Below are positions 44,734 to 53,768 of a stretch of DNA of 64,000 nucleotides, one piece after another. Origin of the DNA: Marivirga arenosa (GTDB taxonomy: Bacteria; Bacteroidota; Bacteroidia; Cytophagales; Cyclobacteriaceae); contig NZ_CP129968.2 in the NCBI RefSeq assembly GCF_030503875.2, positions 992,001 to 1,056,000 on the forward strand, given 5' to 3'. Under the pieces are notes generated by a model. It saw nothing but the letters and a program-made list of their open reading frames with translations. It did no database searches and was not told where the DNA came from. Both the position numbers and the translations under genes were made by a program. Numbering within the stretch: the stretch's first letter is position 1; each line of letters starts with the position of its first letter.

Positions 44734-46038
44734 ATGGCAGAAATCAAGCCTATTAAAGCTTGGCGCTATAATGATAAGCTGCAAAAGCAAATAGAAAATT
44801 TAACCAGCCCTTTGTTTGATGTAGTTTCACCCAAACAAAGGGAGGCTCTTTATAAAAACCCCTTAAATAGTATTCACCTTTCAGTTCCTTTAGGTGGTAC
44901 TGAATCCGCTGATATGGCTGCCGAGCGACTATTGAAATGGAAAAAAGAAGGGGTTTTAGTTCAAGATCCTTTGCCAGGAATTTATGTCTATTATCAATAT
45001 TTCACTTTACCGGGCTCATCTCGAGAAATGGTGAGGAAAGGATTCATAACTTTTATTAAAGCATACGATTGGGATGAAAAGATTATTCTTCGACATGAAA
45101 ACACTATTCCTCAGTCAGTAAATGGTAGAATTGAAGTTTTAGATAAAACACAATTAAATGTAAGTGCAACTCATGGCTTGTATTCTGATCCTGATTTTGA
45201 ATTGGAGGAATATATGGATGAGAGTATGAAATCACCCTTGGGAGAATTAGAAGATTATCAAGGGGTAAGAGAAGTAGTAAGCGTTATACATGACGCTAAA
45301 GTCATCAAAAAGTTTATTGATAAAATTGCGCCTCAGCAAATTATCTTAGCTGATGGTCATCATCGTTATGAGGGCTCTTTGCTTTATCGGAAAAAGATGA
45401 TGGAGCAAAATCCTAATCATACAGGGCAAGAAGGTTATAATTATCATATGATGTATTTAACCAATGCCAATTCAGATGATCTTAGGATTTTACCTACTCA
45501 TAGATTGATTAAGAATATTCCTGATTTTTCAGAGTCTGAAATATTAGAGAAGATTAAAGATGATTTTTTTATAAAAGAAGTTGAAAATCCAGAGGATATT
45601 CATGAAATCATATTAGGAAAACAATGGGCTTTTGGTTTGTTGTTTAAGGATAATAATTACAAAATTAGACTTAAGCCTGAGAAAATTAATGAACTGAAAT
45701 GGAATTTTCCAGATGAAGTAAAAAGCTTAGATTTAACTGTTTTACATTATTTCTTTGTTGAAAAGGTTTTAGGAATTAAGGGGGAAGAACAGAGGAGTTC
45801 GGAGAATATTGAGTTTGAAAGAAACTTTACAGCTTGCACTCGAAAGTTATTCAGTAATGAGGTGCAATGCGCCTTGATTACCAAGGAAATAAGCATGGAA
45901 CAAGTTTATAATGTTTGTAATACTGGATTTACCATGCCTCAAAAATCAACTTATTTTTACCCTAAAACAATTTGTGGATTTTTATTTGGATCAATACAGG
46001 AAGATGAATTTGAATTACCCACTTATTTTAGGCTCTAA
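44734..46038 (+). CDS. DUF1015 family protein
   Basis: A 434-residue cytoplasmic protein of unknown function. DUF1015 marks are clear: IKPIKAWRYN at the start, SPLFDVVSPKQRE, NSIHLSVP, HENTIPQSVNGRIEV, and ADGHHRYEGS, whose His pair resembles a metal or phosphate site. Starts 2 bases after accC and overlaps maf by 35 bases. Relatives are tied to serine metabolism by context in some bacteria; nothing here shows a role. Confidence 0.9.
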   Translation: MAEIKPIKAWRYNDKLQKQIENLTSPLFDVVSPKQREALYKNPLNSIHLSVPLGGTESADMAAERLLKWKKEGVLVQDPLPGIYVYYQYFTLPGSSREMVRKGFITFIKAYDWDEKIILRHENTIPQSVNGRIEVLDKTQLNVSATHGLYSDPDFELEEYMDESMKSPLGELEDYQGVREVVSVIHDAKVIKKFIDKIAPQQIILADGHHRYEGSLLYRKKMMEQNPNHTGQEGYNYHMMYLTNANSDDLRILPTHRLIKNIPDFSESEILEKIKDDFFIKEVENPEDIHEIILGKQWAFGLLFKDNNYKIRLKPEKINELKWNFPDEVKSLDLTVLHYFFVEKVLGIKGEEQRSSENIEFERNFTACTRKLFSNEVQCALITKEISMEQVYNVCNTGFTMPQKSTYFYPKTICGFLFGSIQEDEFELPTYFRL

Positions 46039-46594
46039 ATCGCCCAGAAGAAAAGAAATTTTAGAAAGAGCTGGATTTCATTTTATTACTGAAGCTAAAG
46101 ATACAGAAGAGAGCTTCCCTACTGATATGCCACATAATGAGGTAGCTGCATTTTTAGCGGAAAAAAAGGCTAAAGCCTTTTCAAATAATGATGCCTATTA
46201 CGACAAAATCATTTTAACAGCAGATACTACTGTTTTAATTAATAATGAGCTTCTTGAAAAACCTGCGAATCAGGAAGAAGCATTTGAAATGCTATCGAAG
46301 CTAAGTGGAAATGTACACCAGGTTGTTTCAGGTTTTTCTATTTTATTTAATGATGAAATTCAAAAGTATTCTGATGAGACTTTAGTCTATTTTAGGGCGG
46401 TTGAGGAAGATGTAATCTGGGATTATATTAAAACCCATAAGCCATTTGATAAAGCAGGAGCTTATGGAATACAAGAAGGACTTGGCTTAACCCATATTGA
46501 AAAATTGGAAGGTTCATACTTTACTGTAATGGGATTGCCCATCCACAAAGTTTATCAGGCGCTATATAAATTCAGTGCCTTTCATAAAAAATAA
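46004..46594 (+). CDS. maf: Maf-family nucleoside triphosphate pyrophosphatase
   Basis: Hydrolyses dTTP/UTP or modified nucleotides to monophosphates. Maf marks: ILGSKSPRRKEILERAGF, the catalytic ADTTV region, KLSGNVHQVVSGF, DKAGAYGIQEG and GSYFTVMGLP. The ATG at 46004 is used because the family domain begins at once there; an earlier in-frame start at 45911 would add 31 residues that are only the shifted end of the upstream gene. 196 residues, normal length. Confidence 0.92.
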   Translation: MNLNYPLILGSKSPRRKEILERAGFHFITEAKDTEESFPTDMPHNEVAAFLAEKKAKAFSNNDAYYDKIILTADTTVLINNELLEKPANQEEAFEMLSKLSGNVHQVVSGFSILFNDEIQKYSDETLVYFRAVEEDVIWDYIKTHKPFDKAGAYGIQEGLGLTHIEKLEGSYFTVMGLPIHKVYQALYKFSAFHKK

Positions 46595-46636
46595 ATGGCC
46601 TTTTTAGCATTAGGTTCTTTTCTCTCAGGAAATAAT

Positions 46637-47575
46637 ATGAAAGCAGTTTGGCAGTATTTTAAAGATTTCCATAAAGAGGTAATACATCCTCCAATGATGT
46701 ATTTATTAATATCTTTATTCATTGCCATCCTCACAGCAATGAATTATCTTCTACTTGATATTCGTTTTGAGAAATGGATGTATCAATTAAAACCCATTGA
46801 ATGGACTTATTTGGCCCATTTTGTACTCTTTGGGTTCATTTATTTTGGAATTATTTACATTTGCTACCGATATAAGACTATCCCAAATTTATTTAAGAAT
46901 AAGGCCTTTATGGTAAAGAGCCTAATTATGCTTTTAATCTTAACCTTAGATGTTTGCTTTCATTATCATACATTCTTAATAAGAAACCTATTTGAGTTTC
47001 AGGATCGATTCTTTATGTATAAAGTGAGCAATCAAATAACTAGCCTTTTCATAATACTTTTGCCCTTATTCTTTTATTATAGAAAATATGAAAAGGATAA
47101 TACTAATTTTTATGGTTTAAATACTTCTGTTAAAAAGATAGGACAGTATATGCCCTTAATTTTAATCATGATACCTTTAATAGGTATTGCATCCTTTGAA
47201 GAAAATATTAGAGATTTTTATCCGCAGTTTTCATCTAAATTAGAATTCATGAACTGGTCTGTAGAGTTAAGGGCAATTGTTTTTGAATTTTTTTATGCTT
47301 TTGATTTTCTGACCACTGAATTTCTTTTTCGAGGGTTCATGGTTTTAGGTTTTGTGGCTTTCTTAGGCCCTAGAGCTGTTTTACCAATGGTAGGTTTATA
47401 TGTTGCTTTACATTTTGGAAAACCAGCTGGTGAAACAATCGGATCATTTTTTGGAGGGTATATACTTGGAGTTTTAACCTATCAAAGTAAAAATATTTGG
47501 GGAGGAATTGTAGTTCATATTGGTATTGCCTTACTTATGGAATTAGCTGCTTGGATGCAAAATACATTCAATTAA
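46637..47575 (+). CDS. CPBP-family intramembrane protease-like protein
   Basis: Multi-spanning membrane protein with about eight hydrophobic segments. The CPBP (Abi/Rce1) motifs appear near the C-terminus: TEFLFRGFM (one Glu in place of the usual EE pair), ALHFGKPAGETIGSFFGG and GGIVVHIGIALLMEL. I chose the ATG at 46637 (MKAVWQYFKDFHKEV), preceded by AGGAAAT; an in-frame ATG at 46595, directly after the maf stop, is also possible. Last gene of the accC operon. Role could be membrane proteolysis; unassigned. Confidence 0.8.
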   Translation: MKAVWQYFKDFHKEVIHPPMMYLLISLFIAILTAMNYLLLDIRFEKWMYQLKPIEWTYLAHFVLFGFIYFGIIYICYRYKTIPNLFKNKAFMVKSLIMLLILTLDVCFHYHTFLIRNLFEFQDRFFMYKVSNQITSLFIILLPLFFYYRKYEKDNTNFYGLNTSVKKIGQYMPLILIMIPLIGIASFEENIRDFYPQFSSKLEFMNWSVELRAIVFEFFYAFDFLTTEFLFRGFMVLGFVAFLGPRAVLPMVGLYVALHFGKPAGETIGSFFGGYILGVLTYQSKNIWGGIVVHIGIALLMELAAWMQNTFN

Positions 47576-47579
47576 AAAT

Positions 47580-47614
47580 AAATGGCACGAAACTGTTCTT
47601 CGTACCATTTTTTT
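47580..47614 (+). terminator. Terminator after the accC-DUF1015-maf-CPBP operon
   Basis: AATGGCACGAA (47581-47591) pairs with TTCGTACCATT (47599-47609) with one mismatch, followed by a T run. Confidence 0.8.
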
Positions 47615-47666
47615 AATATCAATTTAATTTATAGATTAATTACTCTTTTTAGTGCATACTCGGGAT

Positions 47667-48707
47667 CTATTTATGGTTAAAATGATCCCATCCTTGAGCT
47701 TTAAGCGGGATTGGGTTTCCTTTTGCAGTTATAAGATTCAATCCATTTGATTTTTCATTTACATAACCAATGAAATGAATATCAGGATGGTTTTTTACTT
47801 TCTCGAATTCATCTTGAGATATTGTAAAAAGTAATTCATAATCCTCACCACCATTTAATATAGCTGTATTAGGGTCAAGTTTAAATTCTATAGCTGTTTC
47901 TTGCGTATTAGTTGCATACGGTAATTTATCCTCGTGAATGTTGATTCCAATATTCGATTGTTTTGCAATGTGATGTAATTCAGAAGCAAGTCCATCTGAT
48001 ACATCAATCATAGAAGTAGGAACTAGTTTTAAGTCTAATAATTCATGAACTAAATCCAAGCGAGCCTCAGGTTTTAATTGTCTCCCTACTATATATTGAT
48101 ATTTGTCTAATTGAGGCTGCATATCAGGGTTTTCAAGGTAGACTTGTTTCTCTCTTTCTAGTACTTGTAAACCCATGTAAGCTCCACCTAAATCACCTGT
48201 TACACAAACTATGTCATTTACTTTTGCTCCAGAGCGATAAGCTATTTTATCTTTGTCTACTTTTCCAATTGCAGTTACAGAAATGACTAATCCTGCAGGT
48301 GAAGTCGTAGTGTCACCACCTACTAAATCAACTTTATATGCATCACAGGCAGCTTTTACTCCTTCATAAAAGGCATCTACTGCTTCTACTGAAAACCGAT
48401 TACTTAAGGCCAAGCTCACTGTAATTTGTTCAGCTATTCCATTCATAGCTGCTATATCAGATACATTCACAGCTACAGATTTAAAACCAAGATGATGAAG
48501 TGGAAAATAGGAGAGGTCAAAATGAACCCCTTCAACAAGCATATCAGTTGAAACCAACTGAAAATATTCCCCAGCATCAATTACAGCAGCATCATCTCCA
48601 ATGGCATATTGCGTGGAACTATTTTGCTTGCTAAATTTGTTTGCAATTTGATCAATCAGGCCGAATTCACCCAACTTGTTGATTTCTGTTCTTTTTTGAT
48701 CACTCAT
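47667..48707 (-). CDS. thiL: Thiamine-monophosphate kinase
   Basis: Makes thiamine diphosphate, the active cofactor. The 346-residue PurM-like enzyme has EINKLGEFGLIDQIA, AIGDDAAVID, STDMLVEGVHFDL, the Asn/Asp ligands of NVSDIAAMNG, LVGGDTTTSPAG, and DVSDGLASELHHIA. Typical length. Convergent with the accC operon. Confidence 0.93.
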   Translation of the reverse strand: MSDQKRTEINKLGEFGLIDQIANKFSKQNSSTQYAIGDDAAVIDAGEYFQLVSTDMLVEGVHFDLSYFPLHHLGFKSVAVNVSDIAAMNGIAEQITVSLALSNRFSVEAVDAFYEGVKAACDAYKVDLVGGDTTTSPAGLVISVTAIGKVDKDKIAYRSGAKVNDIVCVTGDLGGAYMGLQVLEREKQVYLENPDMQPQLDKYQYIVGRQLKPEARLDLVHELLDLKLVPTSMIDVSDGLASELHHIAKQSNIGINIHEDKLPYATNTQETAIEFKLDPNTAILNGGEDYELLFTISQDEFEKVKNHPDIHFIGYVNEKSNGLNLITAKGNPIPLKAQGWDHFNHK

Positions 48708-48750
48708 ATTTTTCTGTTTGAGGTTCTCTTGAAATTATATATTTTTGATT

Positions 48751-48888
48751 ATGAAATTTATACTATTTAGAATGTTCGTATTTTTATTGATAGGCACTTT
48801 TATTTTATCGGCCTGTCAGAGAAGCTCCTTTCAAACAAGAGAAGGTAAAAAGAAGCTCAAATACTATAATTCTATTCAGCATCAGTAA
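48751..48888 (+). CDS. 45-residue lipoprotein
   Basis: A short ORF starting MKFILFRMFVFLLIGTFILS followed at once by ACQ. The lipobox LSAC (Cys22) is clear and leaves a mature peptide of 24 residues that ends in a basic, tyrosine-containing tail (REGKKKLKYYNSIQHQ). The stop codon abuts the stop of convergent mce, and the start lies in the short gap after the thiL start. Function unknown; the basic mature peptide could sit at the membrane surface. No family name is known to me. Confidence 0.65.
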   Translation: MKFILFRMFVFLLIGTFILSACQRSSFQTREGKKKLKYYNSIQHQ

Positions 48889-49293
48889 TTAACTTTTTAT
48901 TTCTTGGCAAAGTTCTACCAAAACACCATTCGTAGTTTTAGGGTGTAGAAAGCATACCATTTTATTGTCAGCACCTTTTTTTGGAGCTTTATTAATTAGC
49001 TGAAAACCTTCTGATTCTAATCTTTTCATTTCAGCTTCTATGTCTTCTACTTCGTAGGCAATGTGATGAATGCCTTCACCTTTTTTTGCAATAAATTTAG
49101 CTATCGCACTATCTTCATTTTCAGCTTCTAAAAGCTCAATTTTGGTTTCTCCCATTTTAAAAAAAGAAGTTGATACTCCTTCACTTTCTACTTTTTCAAG
49201 CTTATAGGGCTCTCTATTAAATAGTTTACCGAAAAGGGAATTAGCACTTTCCATATTCTTAACTGCAATACCTATATGTTCAACTTTTAACAT
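48889..49293 (-). CDS. mce: Methylmalonyl-CoA epimerase
   Basis: Converts (S)- to (R)-methylmalonyl-CoA in propionate metabolism. A 134-residue vicinal-oxygen-chelate protein with metal ligands in VEHIGIAVKN (His), GIHHIAYEV (His) and the C-terminal VELCQ (Glu). Length and motifs are standard. Its stop touches the stop of the 45-residue lipoprotein gene on the other strand. Confidence 0.92.
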   Translation of the reverse strand: MLKVEHIGIAVKNMESANSLFGKLFNREPYKLEKVESEGVSTSFFKMGETKIELLEAENEDSAIAKFIAKKGEGIHHIAYEVEDIEAEMKRLESEGFQLINKAPKKGADNKMVCFLHPKTTNGVLVELCQEIKS

Positions 49294-49422
49294 GCTGTTT
49301 ATTTTTATGGGACTAAATCGTTAACTTTGTATTTGTTAATGCAAAAATGCAGAAACTTTTCCATGGATAAAAAAGTTGGGATACTCAAGATCATTTTTTA
49401 ACTTCATTTAAGAAACAAAAAG

Positions 49423-49830
49423 ATGGAAACATCAGCAGACATACACGTAGAAAGTGCACGAGTTCAAAAAGAGATAAAAAGTTATCTTGGATTGAATAGT
49501 AGTGAGTTAGTTTTTGAGTTTAGTAATCTTGAAGGAAAAGTAAAGCTGGATTTAATCACTATTAATCCAAGGCATAATCAATCATTTTTATTTCATTCTG
49601 AAATGGGATATGATAAGCTTGATGCTTTAAAGAAAATGATGGATTATGTCAAAAACTATAGAGATCATGAGAGCTCTTATACTATACAGTGGATGACTAA
49701 AGATGACAAACAATTGCATACCTCTTATTTTAGAGCGAGCAATATTTTAGATAGTTTAGATAAACTTTACTACGGAAGAGATCGTAATACCATTACTGTT
49801 TTTAGTGTTGTGCTAAACCCAGTATCATAA
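49423..49830 (+). CDS. Conserved hypothetical protein, 135 aa
   Basis: No signal peptide or membrane segment; mixed alpha/beta pattern (ESARVQKEIKSYLG, FEFSNLEGKVKLDLITINP, LDALKKMMDYVKNYRDHE, YTIQWMTKDDKQLHTSYFRA). I do not recognise a family. It precedes the IscA-type gene by 18 bases and is probably in its operon, so a link to Fe-S work is possible but not shown. Confidence 0.7.
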   Translation: METSADIHVESARVQKEIKSYLGLNSSELVFEFSNLEGKVKLDLITINPRHNQSFLFHSEMGYDKLDALKKMMDYVKNYRDHESSYTIQWMTKDDKQLHTSYFRASNILDSLDKLYYGRDRNTITVFSVVLNPVS

Positions 49831-49848
49831 TAAAATATATTTTTAATC

Positions 49849-50175
49849 ATGATTATTGTTACAGATAAAGCGAAAGATAGATTAGGCGAGTTAAAGAACG
49901 AAGAAGGTCATAGTGAAAAAAGCAATGTAAGAGTTTCTGTAAAAGGAGGGGGTTGCTCTGGCTTAATGTATGATTTAAGCTTCGATGAGGAAATCAAAGA
50001 AGGCGATGAAGTGTTCGAAGATAAAGGAGTGAAGCTTTTAGTAGATAAGAAAAGCATGCTTTATTTATTAGGAACGACCTTAGATTTTTCAGATGGCTTG
50101 AATGGAAAAGGATTCCAATTTATAAATCCTAATGCAACCAGAACTTGTGGTTGTGGTGAAAGTTTTTCAATTTAA
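49849..50175 (+). CDS. HesB/IscA-type Fe-S cluster assembly protein
   Basis: A-type Fe-S carrier of 108 residues with the three conserved cysteines: Cys36 in GGGCSGLMY and Cys100/Cys102 in TCGCGESF. Other family residues: VTDKAKDRL and FSDGLNGKGFQFINPNA. The protein could be IscA, SufA or ErpA by function; sequence does not separate them. Ends the operon at a strong terminator. Confidence 0.92.
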   Translation: MIIVTDKAKDRLGELKNEEGHSEKSNVRVSVKGGGCSGLMYDLSFDEEIKEGDEVFEDKGVKLLVDKKSMLYLLGTTLDFSDGLNGKGFQFINPNATRTCGCGESFSI

Positions 50176-50217
50176 AAGGTCTATATAACGTTTGAAATAA
50201 CGTTTAAGAACATAGTT

Positions 50218-50251
50218 AAGCCCTTGACAGTCATCTGTCAAGGGCTTTTTG
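50218..50251 (+). terminator. Terminator after the IscA-type gene
   Basis: AAGCCCTTGACAG and CTGTCAAGGGCTT, a perfect 13-bp stem with a four-base loop and a T run. Confidence 0.93.
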
Positions 50252-50421
50252 TTTTAGATTAAATTAGGAATTTTATTTATAAACTTCTGTAGATAGTTTG
50301 AATGGGTTAATGATTTACGATACAATATATTGCTTAAATGTTTTTAAGTAAAATAAAATATAGGTATATTAGGTATGGTGTATTTGAAAATATTTTAATA
50401 TTAAATAAAAGTAATATTTTA

Positions 50422-50452
50422 TTGTAATTGTATTTTTTCTCATTTAAATTTG
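50422..50452 (+). promoter_or_regulatory. SusC/SusD operon promoter (TTG-N20-TAAATTTG)
   Basis: TTG at 50422-50424, 20 bases, then TAAATTTG at 50445-50452. This matches the -33/-7 consensus of Bacteroidota promoters in both sequence and spacing. The transcript would begin at about 50457, two bases before the ATG of the short leader ORF. Confidence 0.6.
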
Positions 50453-50458
50453 AAACAA

Positions 50459-50560
50459 ATGAAATCAATCAATAGACATAGGCGCTGTAATAGACCAATC
50501 CCAGTCCAAGCTCGTAAATCATTGACCCTAATGAATTTACAGCCTATTTTTGACTGCTAG
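50459..50560 (+). CDS. Possible 33-codon leader peptide upstream of susC
   Basis: ORF beginning MKSINRHRRCNRPIPVQARK and ending in Cys-TAG, 53 bases before the susC-type start. It starts right at the predicted transcription start, so it would be a leaderless reading frame. Rich in Arg with two Cys. Within it, AGGCGCTGTAA (50480-50490) and TTACAGCCT (50538-50546) can pair with one bulge around a loop of about 47 bases. Either a leader peptide with attenuator-like RNA or a chance ORF over a structured 5' UTR. Confidence 0.35.
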   Translation: MKSINRHRRCNRPIPVQARKSLTLMNLQPIFDC

Positions 50561-50613
50561 TCAATTCATTTTCACACTTATTTTATTTTTATTTTTCACT
50601 TAAATTAATTTCT

Positions 50614-53600
50614 ATGAGACAATTTTTACTCATGGTAATGGCTATTTTATTTATTAGTCATTATTCCTTAGCACAGGATGTTACCATTAATGGTACTGTT
50701 ACTGATGCTGAAACTGGCGAACCACTTCCGGGTGTAAATGTGGTGATTAAAGGTACTACTGATGGTGTAAGTACCGATTTGCAGGGCTCCTATAAAATAT
50801 CAGCTGGCCCTGATGCTGTTCTAGTTTTTTCCTTTATTGGTATGGAATCGAAAGAGGTTTCTGTTAATGGCCGATCAAGGATTGATGTAAAATTAGGATA
50901 TGATGTTTCTCAACTATCAGAAGTAGTGGTAGTAGGATATGGTTCTCAAATAAAAGAGGATTTGACCGGTAACATTGCTAATGTATCTGGAGAAGATATT
51001 GAAAATATTGCAGTTCCAAGTTTCGAGCAAGCAATTCAAGGTAGAACGGCAGGAGTTCAAATAACTTCACAAAATGGTAAAGTTGGAGGAGGAATTAATA
51101 TCCGAGTAAGAGGGTCGTCCTCAATAACGGCTAGTAATGAACCTTTATATGTGATTGATGGTGTACCTATGACTTCAGCAAGTCAATCAGCTACTAATGC
51201 AACTACTAATCCATTATCTGATTTAAATTTTAATGATATTGAGTCTATAGATATATTAAAAGATGCATCTGCATCAGCCATTTATGGTTCCAGAGGCTCT
51301 AATGGTGTAGTTTTGATAACAACTAAATCAGGTAAATCAGGAAAAACAAGAATATCGTTTGATTCGCAATATGGTTTTAGCGAACCTACAAGAAAAAGAG
51401 AGTTTCTTAATGCCGGTCAATATGTAGAGCTATTTAGAGAAGCAGCTTACAATAATGATTTAGCAGATGGATTCGATCCCATCAATAATCCTGCTGATTA
51501 TCCAGGTTCTTGGTTAGAATATATGGAAGGTAGTATGGACTACTTATCAGGCTATAGGGACTGGAGACAGGAAACTGCAAATGATCCTAATTGGACGGGT
51601 ACCGATTGGCAAGAAGAGGCATTCCAAGATGCTCAATTTCAAAATCATAACTTATCAGCTTCAGGTGGCGATGAAAAAACTCAGTTTTATGCAAGTGGTT
51701 CCATTACGGATCAGGATGGTATCTTAATTGGGAATTCATTCCAAAGAATTTCAGGAAGATTGAATTTAGATCATACTATAAATGATAAGCTTAAAGTAGG
51801 TTTAAATGTAGGGATCACAAAAAGTGTAAATAATAGAGTTACGGATGATAATCTATTCTCAACACCAATTCAATTAGTTGCACAAACACCATTGACTCCG
51901 GTTAGAGATTTAGACGGGGAATTGTATGATGATGCGTTGAATCCATCAATGTTTTATTATCCGGCCACTGTTGAGTTAGAGAATTCTACTTTTGAAACCT
52001 CAGTTTATAGAAATATAGGGAATACTAATTTAGAGTATAAAATTACTGATAATCTCACTTTAGTAGGAGAATATGGCTTTGACTTAATGACCCAGTTTGA
52101 GGATAGATATCAAAATTCAAAAACACAAACGGGTCGACCTGCAGATGTAAATGGTGTGGGTCAAGATAGATGGGTGAGAATTTTCAATAATACTTCTAAA
52201 GCCTATTTTAGATGGGATAAAGTGTTTAATGATACTCACACATTCAATGTAGTTGGAGGTACTGAATATCAAAAATCAACTAGAGACCAAACTAGCGTAA
52301 CAGCTCAAGGCTTTCCTTTAGATGAACTAACAAAAGTTGAATCCGCTGCGGAGGCAACAGCTTGGTCAGGTACATTAAATGAGTTCTCTTTCTTATCTTA
52401 TTTTGCTAGAGTTAACTATAAGTTCTCAAATAAATACTTACTTACTGTAAGTGGAAGAGCTGATGCTTCTTCTAGATTTGGAGAAAATAACCGTTTTGGT
52501 TTCTTCCCTGCTTCATCATTAGGATGGGTGATTTCAGAAGAAGATTTTATTTCTGATGCAGGAGCAATAAGCTTTTTGAAATTAAGAGCAAGTTATGGTT
52601 TAACAGGTAATGCTGGAATCGGAAATTATGAGCACTTTGGCTTATATACAGGTGTGAATTACGGAGGAAATGCAGCCTTAGCCCCATTTCAAATTCCTAA
52701 TCCAGATTTAGAGTGGGAAAAAACAGCTCAGGTTGATGTAGGGATTGATTTTGGATTTTTCAATGATCGACTAACTGGTGAAATTGATTATTACAAGAAA
52801 AATACTACTGACTTGCTTTTGAATGTTCCTGTTCCGAGTACCTCAGGTTTTAGATCACAAACTCAAAATATTGGTTCATTAGAAAATGAAGGGTTAGAAT
52901 TTGTCTTGAATTATAATCTAATCACTCAAAGTGATTTTACTTGGTCAAGTTCAATTAACATTTCTAGAAACCAAAACAGAATTACAAAATTAGCTGATGA
53001 TCAAGAGTTTATTGAGAGCGGAAGTTCTAGATATTTGAATTCTATAAGATTGGGTGAAGCTATAGGTGTTCATTTTGGAGCTGAATTTGCAGGTGCTGAT
53101 CCAGCAAATGGTGATGCAATCTGGTATTTGAATCGAGAACCCACTGAGTCAGAACTAAATGGAGGTAGTGTATTTCAGGTGAACCATTTGGGTGATGCTT
53201 ATGTAACTAATGATTTCAGTCTAGCCGAAAGAAAAGTTTTAGGTAATCCTAATCCTGATTTTATCTTCGGATGGAATAACAGCTTTACATTTAAGAATTT
53301 TGACCTGAACATCTTGATGCAAGGGCAGTATGGGAATAAAATATTTTTAGGTGGTGGAACATTCACATCTGCAAATGCAAGATTTGAAGATAACCAAACT
53401 GCAGATCAACTTGACAGATGGCAGGAAGTAGGGGATATCACTGATGTTCCTCAAGCTAGATTGTATGCGAACAATGGGGCTCAACCTTCAAGTAGATACT
53501 TATCTGATGGTTCTTTTGTAAGGCTTAAGACTTTAACGTTTGGATATAACTTTCCAAAAGGCTTCTTAGGAAATGATTTTATAGAAAATTTAAGAATTTA

Positions 53601-53757
53601 CTTTTCTGGACAGAATTTATTGACATTCACAAATTATGATGGATGGGATCCTGAAGTAAATACTGATTATCTAGCAAGTAACATTTTCTTAGGAAATGAT
53701 TTCTATTCAGCACCACAAGCTAGAACTTATACATTTGGTGTGAAACTAGGATTTTAA
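50614..53757 (+). CDS. SusC/RagA-type TonB-dependent outer-membrane transporter
   Basis: A 1047-residue nutrient transporter. Signal peptide to Ala20, then a carboxypeptidase-D-like domain (VTINGTVTDAETGEPLPGVNV), the TonB-box-like EVVVVGYGSQIKEDLTG, a plug (FEQAIQGRTAGVQI, VRGSSSITASNEPLYVIDGVPM, ILKDASASAIYGSRGSNGVVLITTKSG in parts) and a 22-strand barrel ending in KLGF. Forms a bucket-and-lid complex with the SusD-type lipoprotein encoded 11 bases downstream. Substrate unknown: no glycosidase or peptidase genes flank it. Confidence 0.94.
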   Translation: MRQFLLMVMAILFISHYSLAQDVTINGTVTDAETGEPLPGVNVVIKGTTDGVSTDLQGSYKISAGPDAVLVFSFIGMESKEVSVNGRSRIDVKLGYDVSQLSEVVVVGYGSQIKEDLTGNIANVSGEDIENIAVPSFEQAIQGRTAGVQITSQNGKVGGGINIRVRGSSSITASNEPLYVIDGVPMTSASQSATNATTNPLSDLNFNDIESIDILKDASASAIYGSRGSNGVVLITTKSGKSGKTRISFDSQYGFSEPTRKREFLNAGQYVELFREAAYNNDLADGFDPINNPADYPGSWLEYMEGSMDYLSGYRDWRQETANDPNWTGTDWQEEAFQDAQFQNHNLSASGGDEKTQFYASGSITDQDGILIGNSFQRISGRLNLDHTINDKLKVGLNVGITKSVNNRVTDDNLFSTPIQLVAQTPLTPVRDLDGELYDDALNPSMFYYPATVELENSTFETSVYRNIGNTNLEYKITDNLTLVGEYGFDLMTQFEDRYQNSKTQTGRPADVNGVGQDRWVRIFNNTSKAYFRWDKVFNDTHTFNVVGGTEYQKSTRDQTSVTAQGFPLDELTKVESAAEATAWSGTLNEFSFLSYFARVNYKFSNKYLLTVSGRADASSRFGENNRFGFFPASSLGWVISEEDFISDAGAISFLKLRASYGLTGNAGIGNYEHFGLYTGVNYGGNAALAPFQIPNPDLEWEKTAQVDVGIDFGFFNDRLTGEIDYYKKNTTDLLLNVPVPSTSGFRSQTQNIGSLENEGLEFVLNYNLITQSDFTWSSSINISRNQNRITKLADDQEFIESGSSRYLNSIRLGEAIGVHFGAEFAGADPANGDAIWYLNREPTESELNGGSVFQVNHLGDAYVTNDFSLAERKVLGNPNPDFIFGWNNSFTFKNFDLNILMQGQYGNKIFLGGGTFTSANARFEDNQTADQLDRWQEVGDITDVPQARLYANNGAQPSSRYLSDGSFVRLKTLTFGYNFPKGFLGNDFIENLRIYFSGQNLLTFTNYDGWDPEVNTDYLASNIFLGNDFYSAPQARTYTFGVKLGF

Positions 53758-53768
53758 AAATAACTGAC

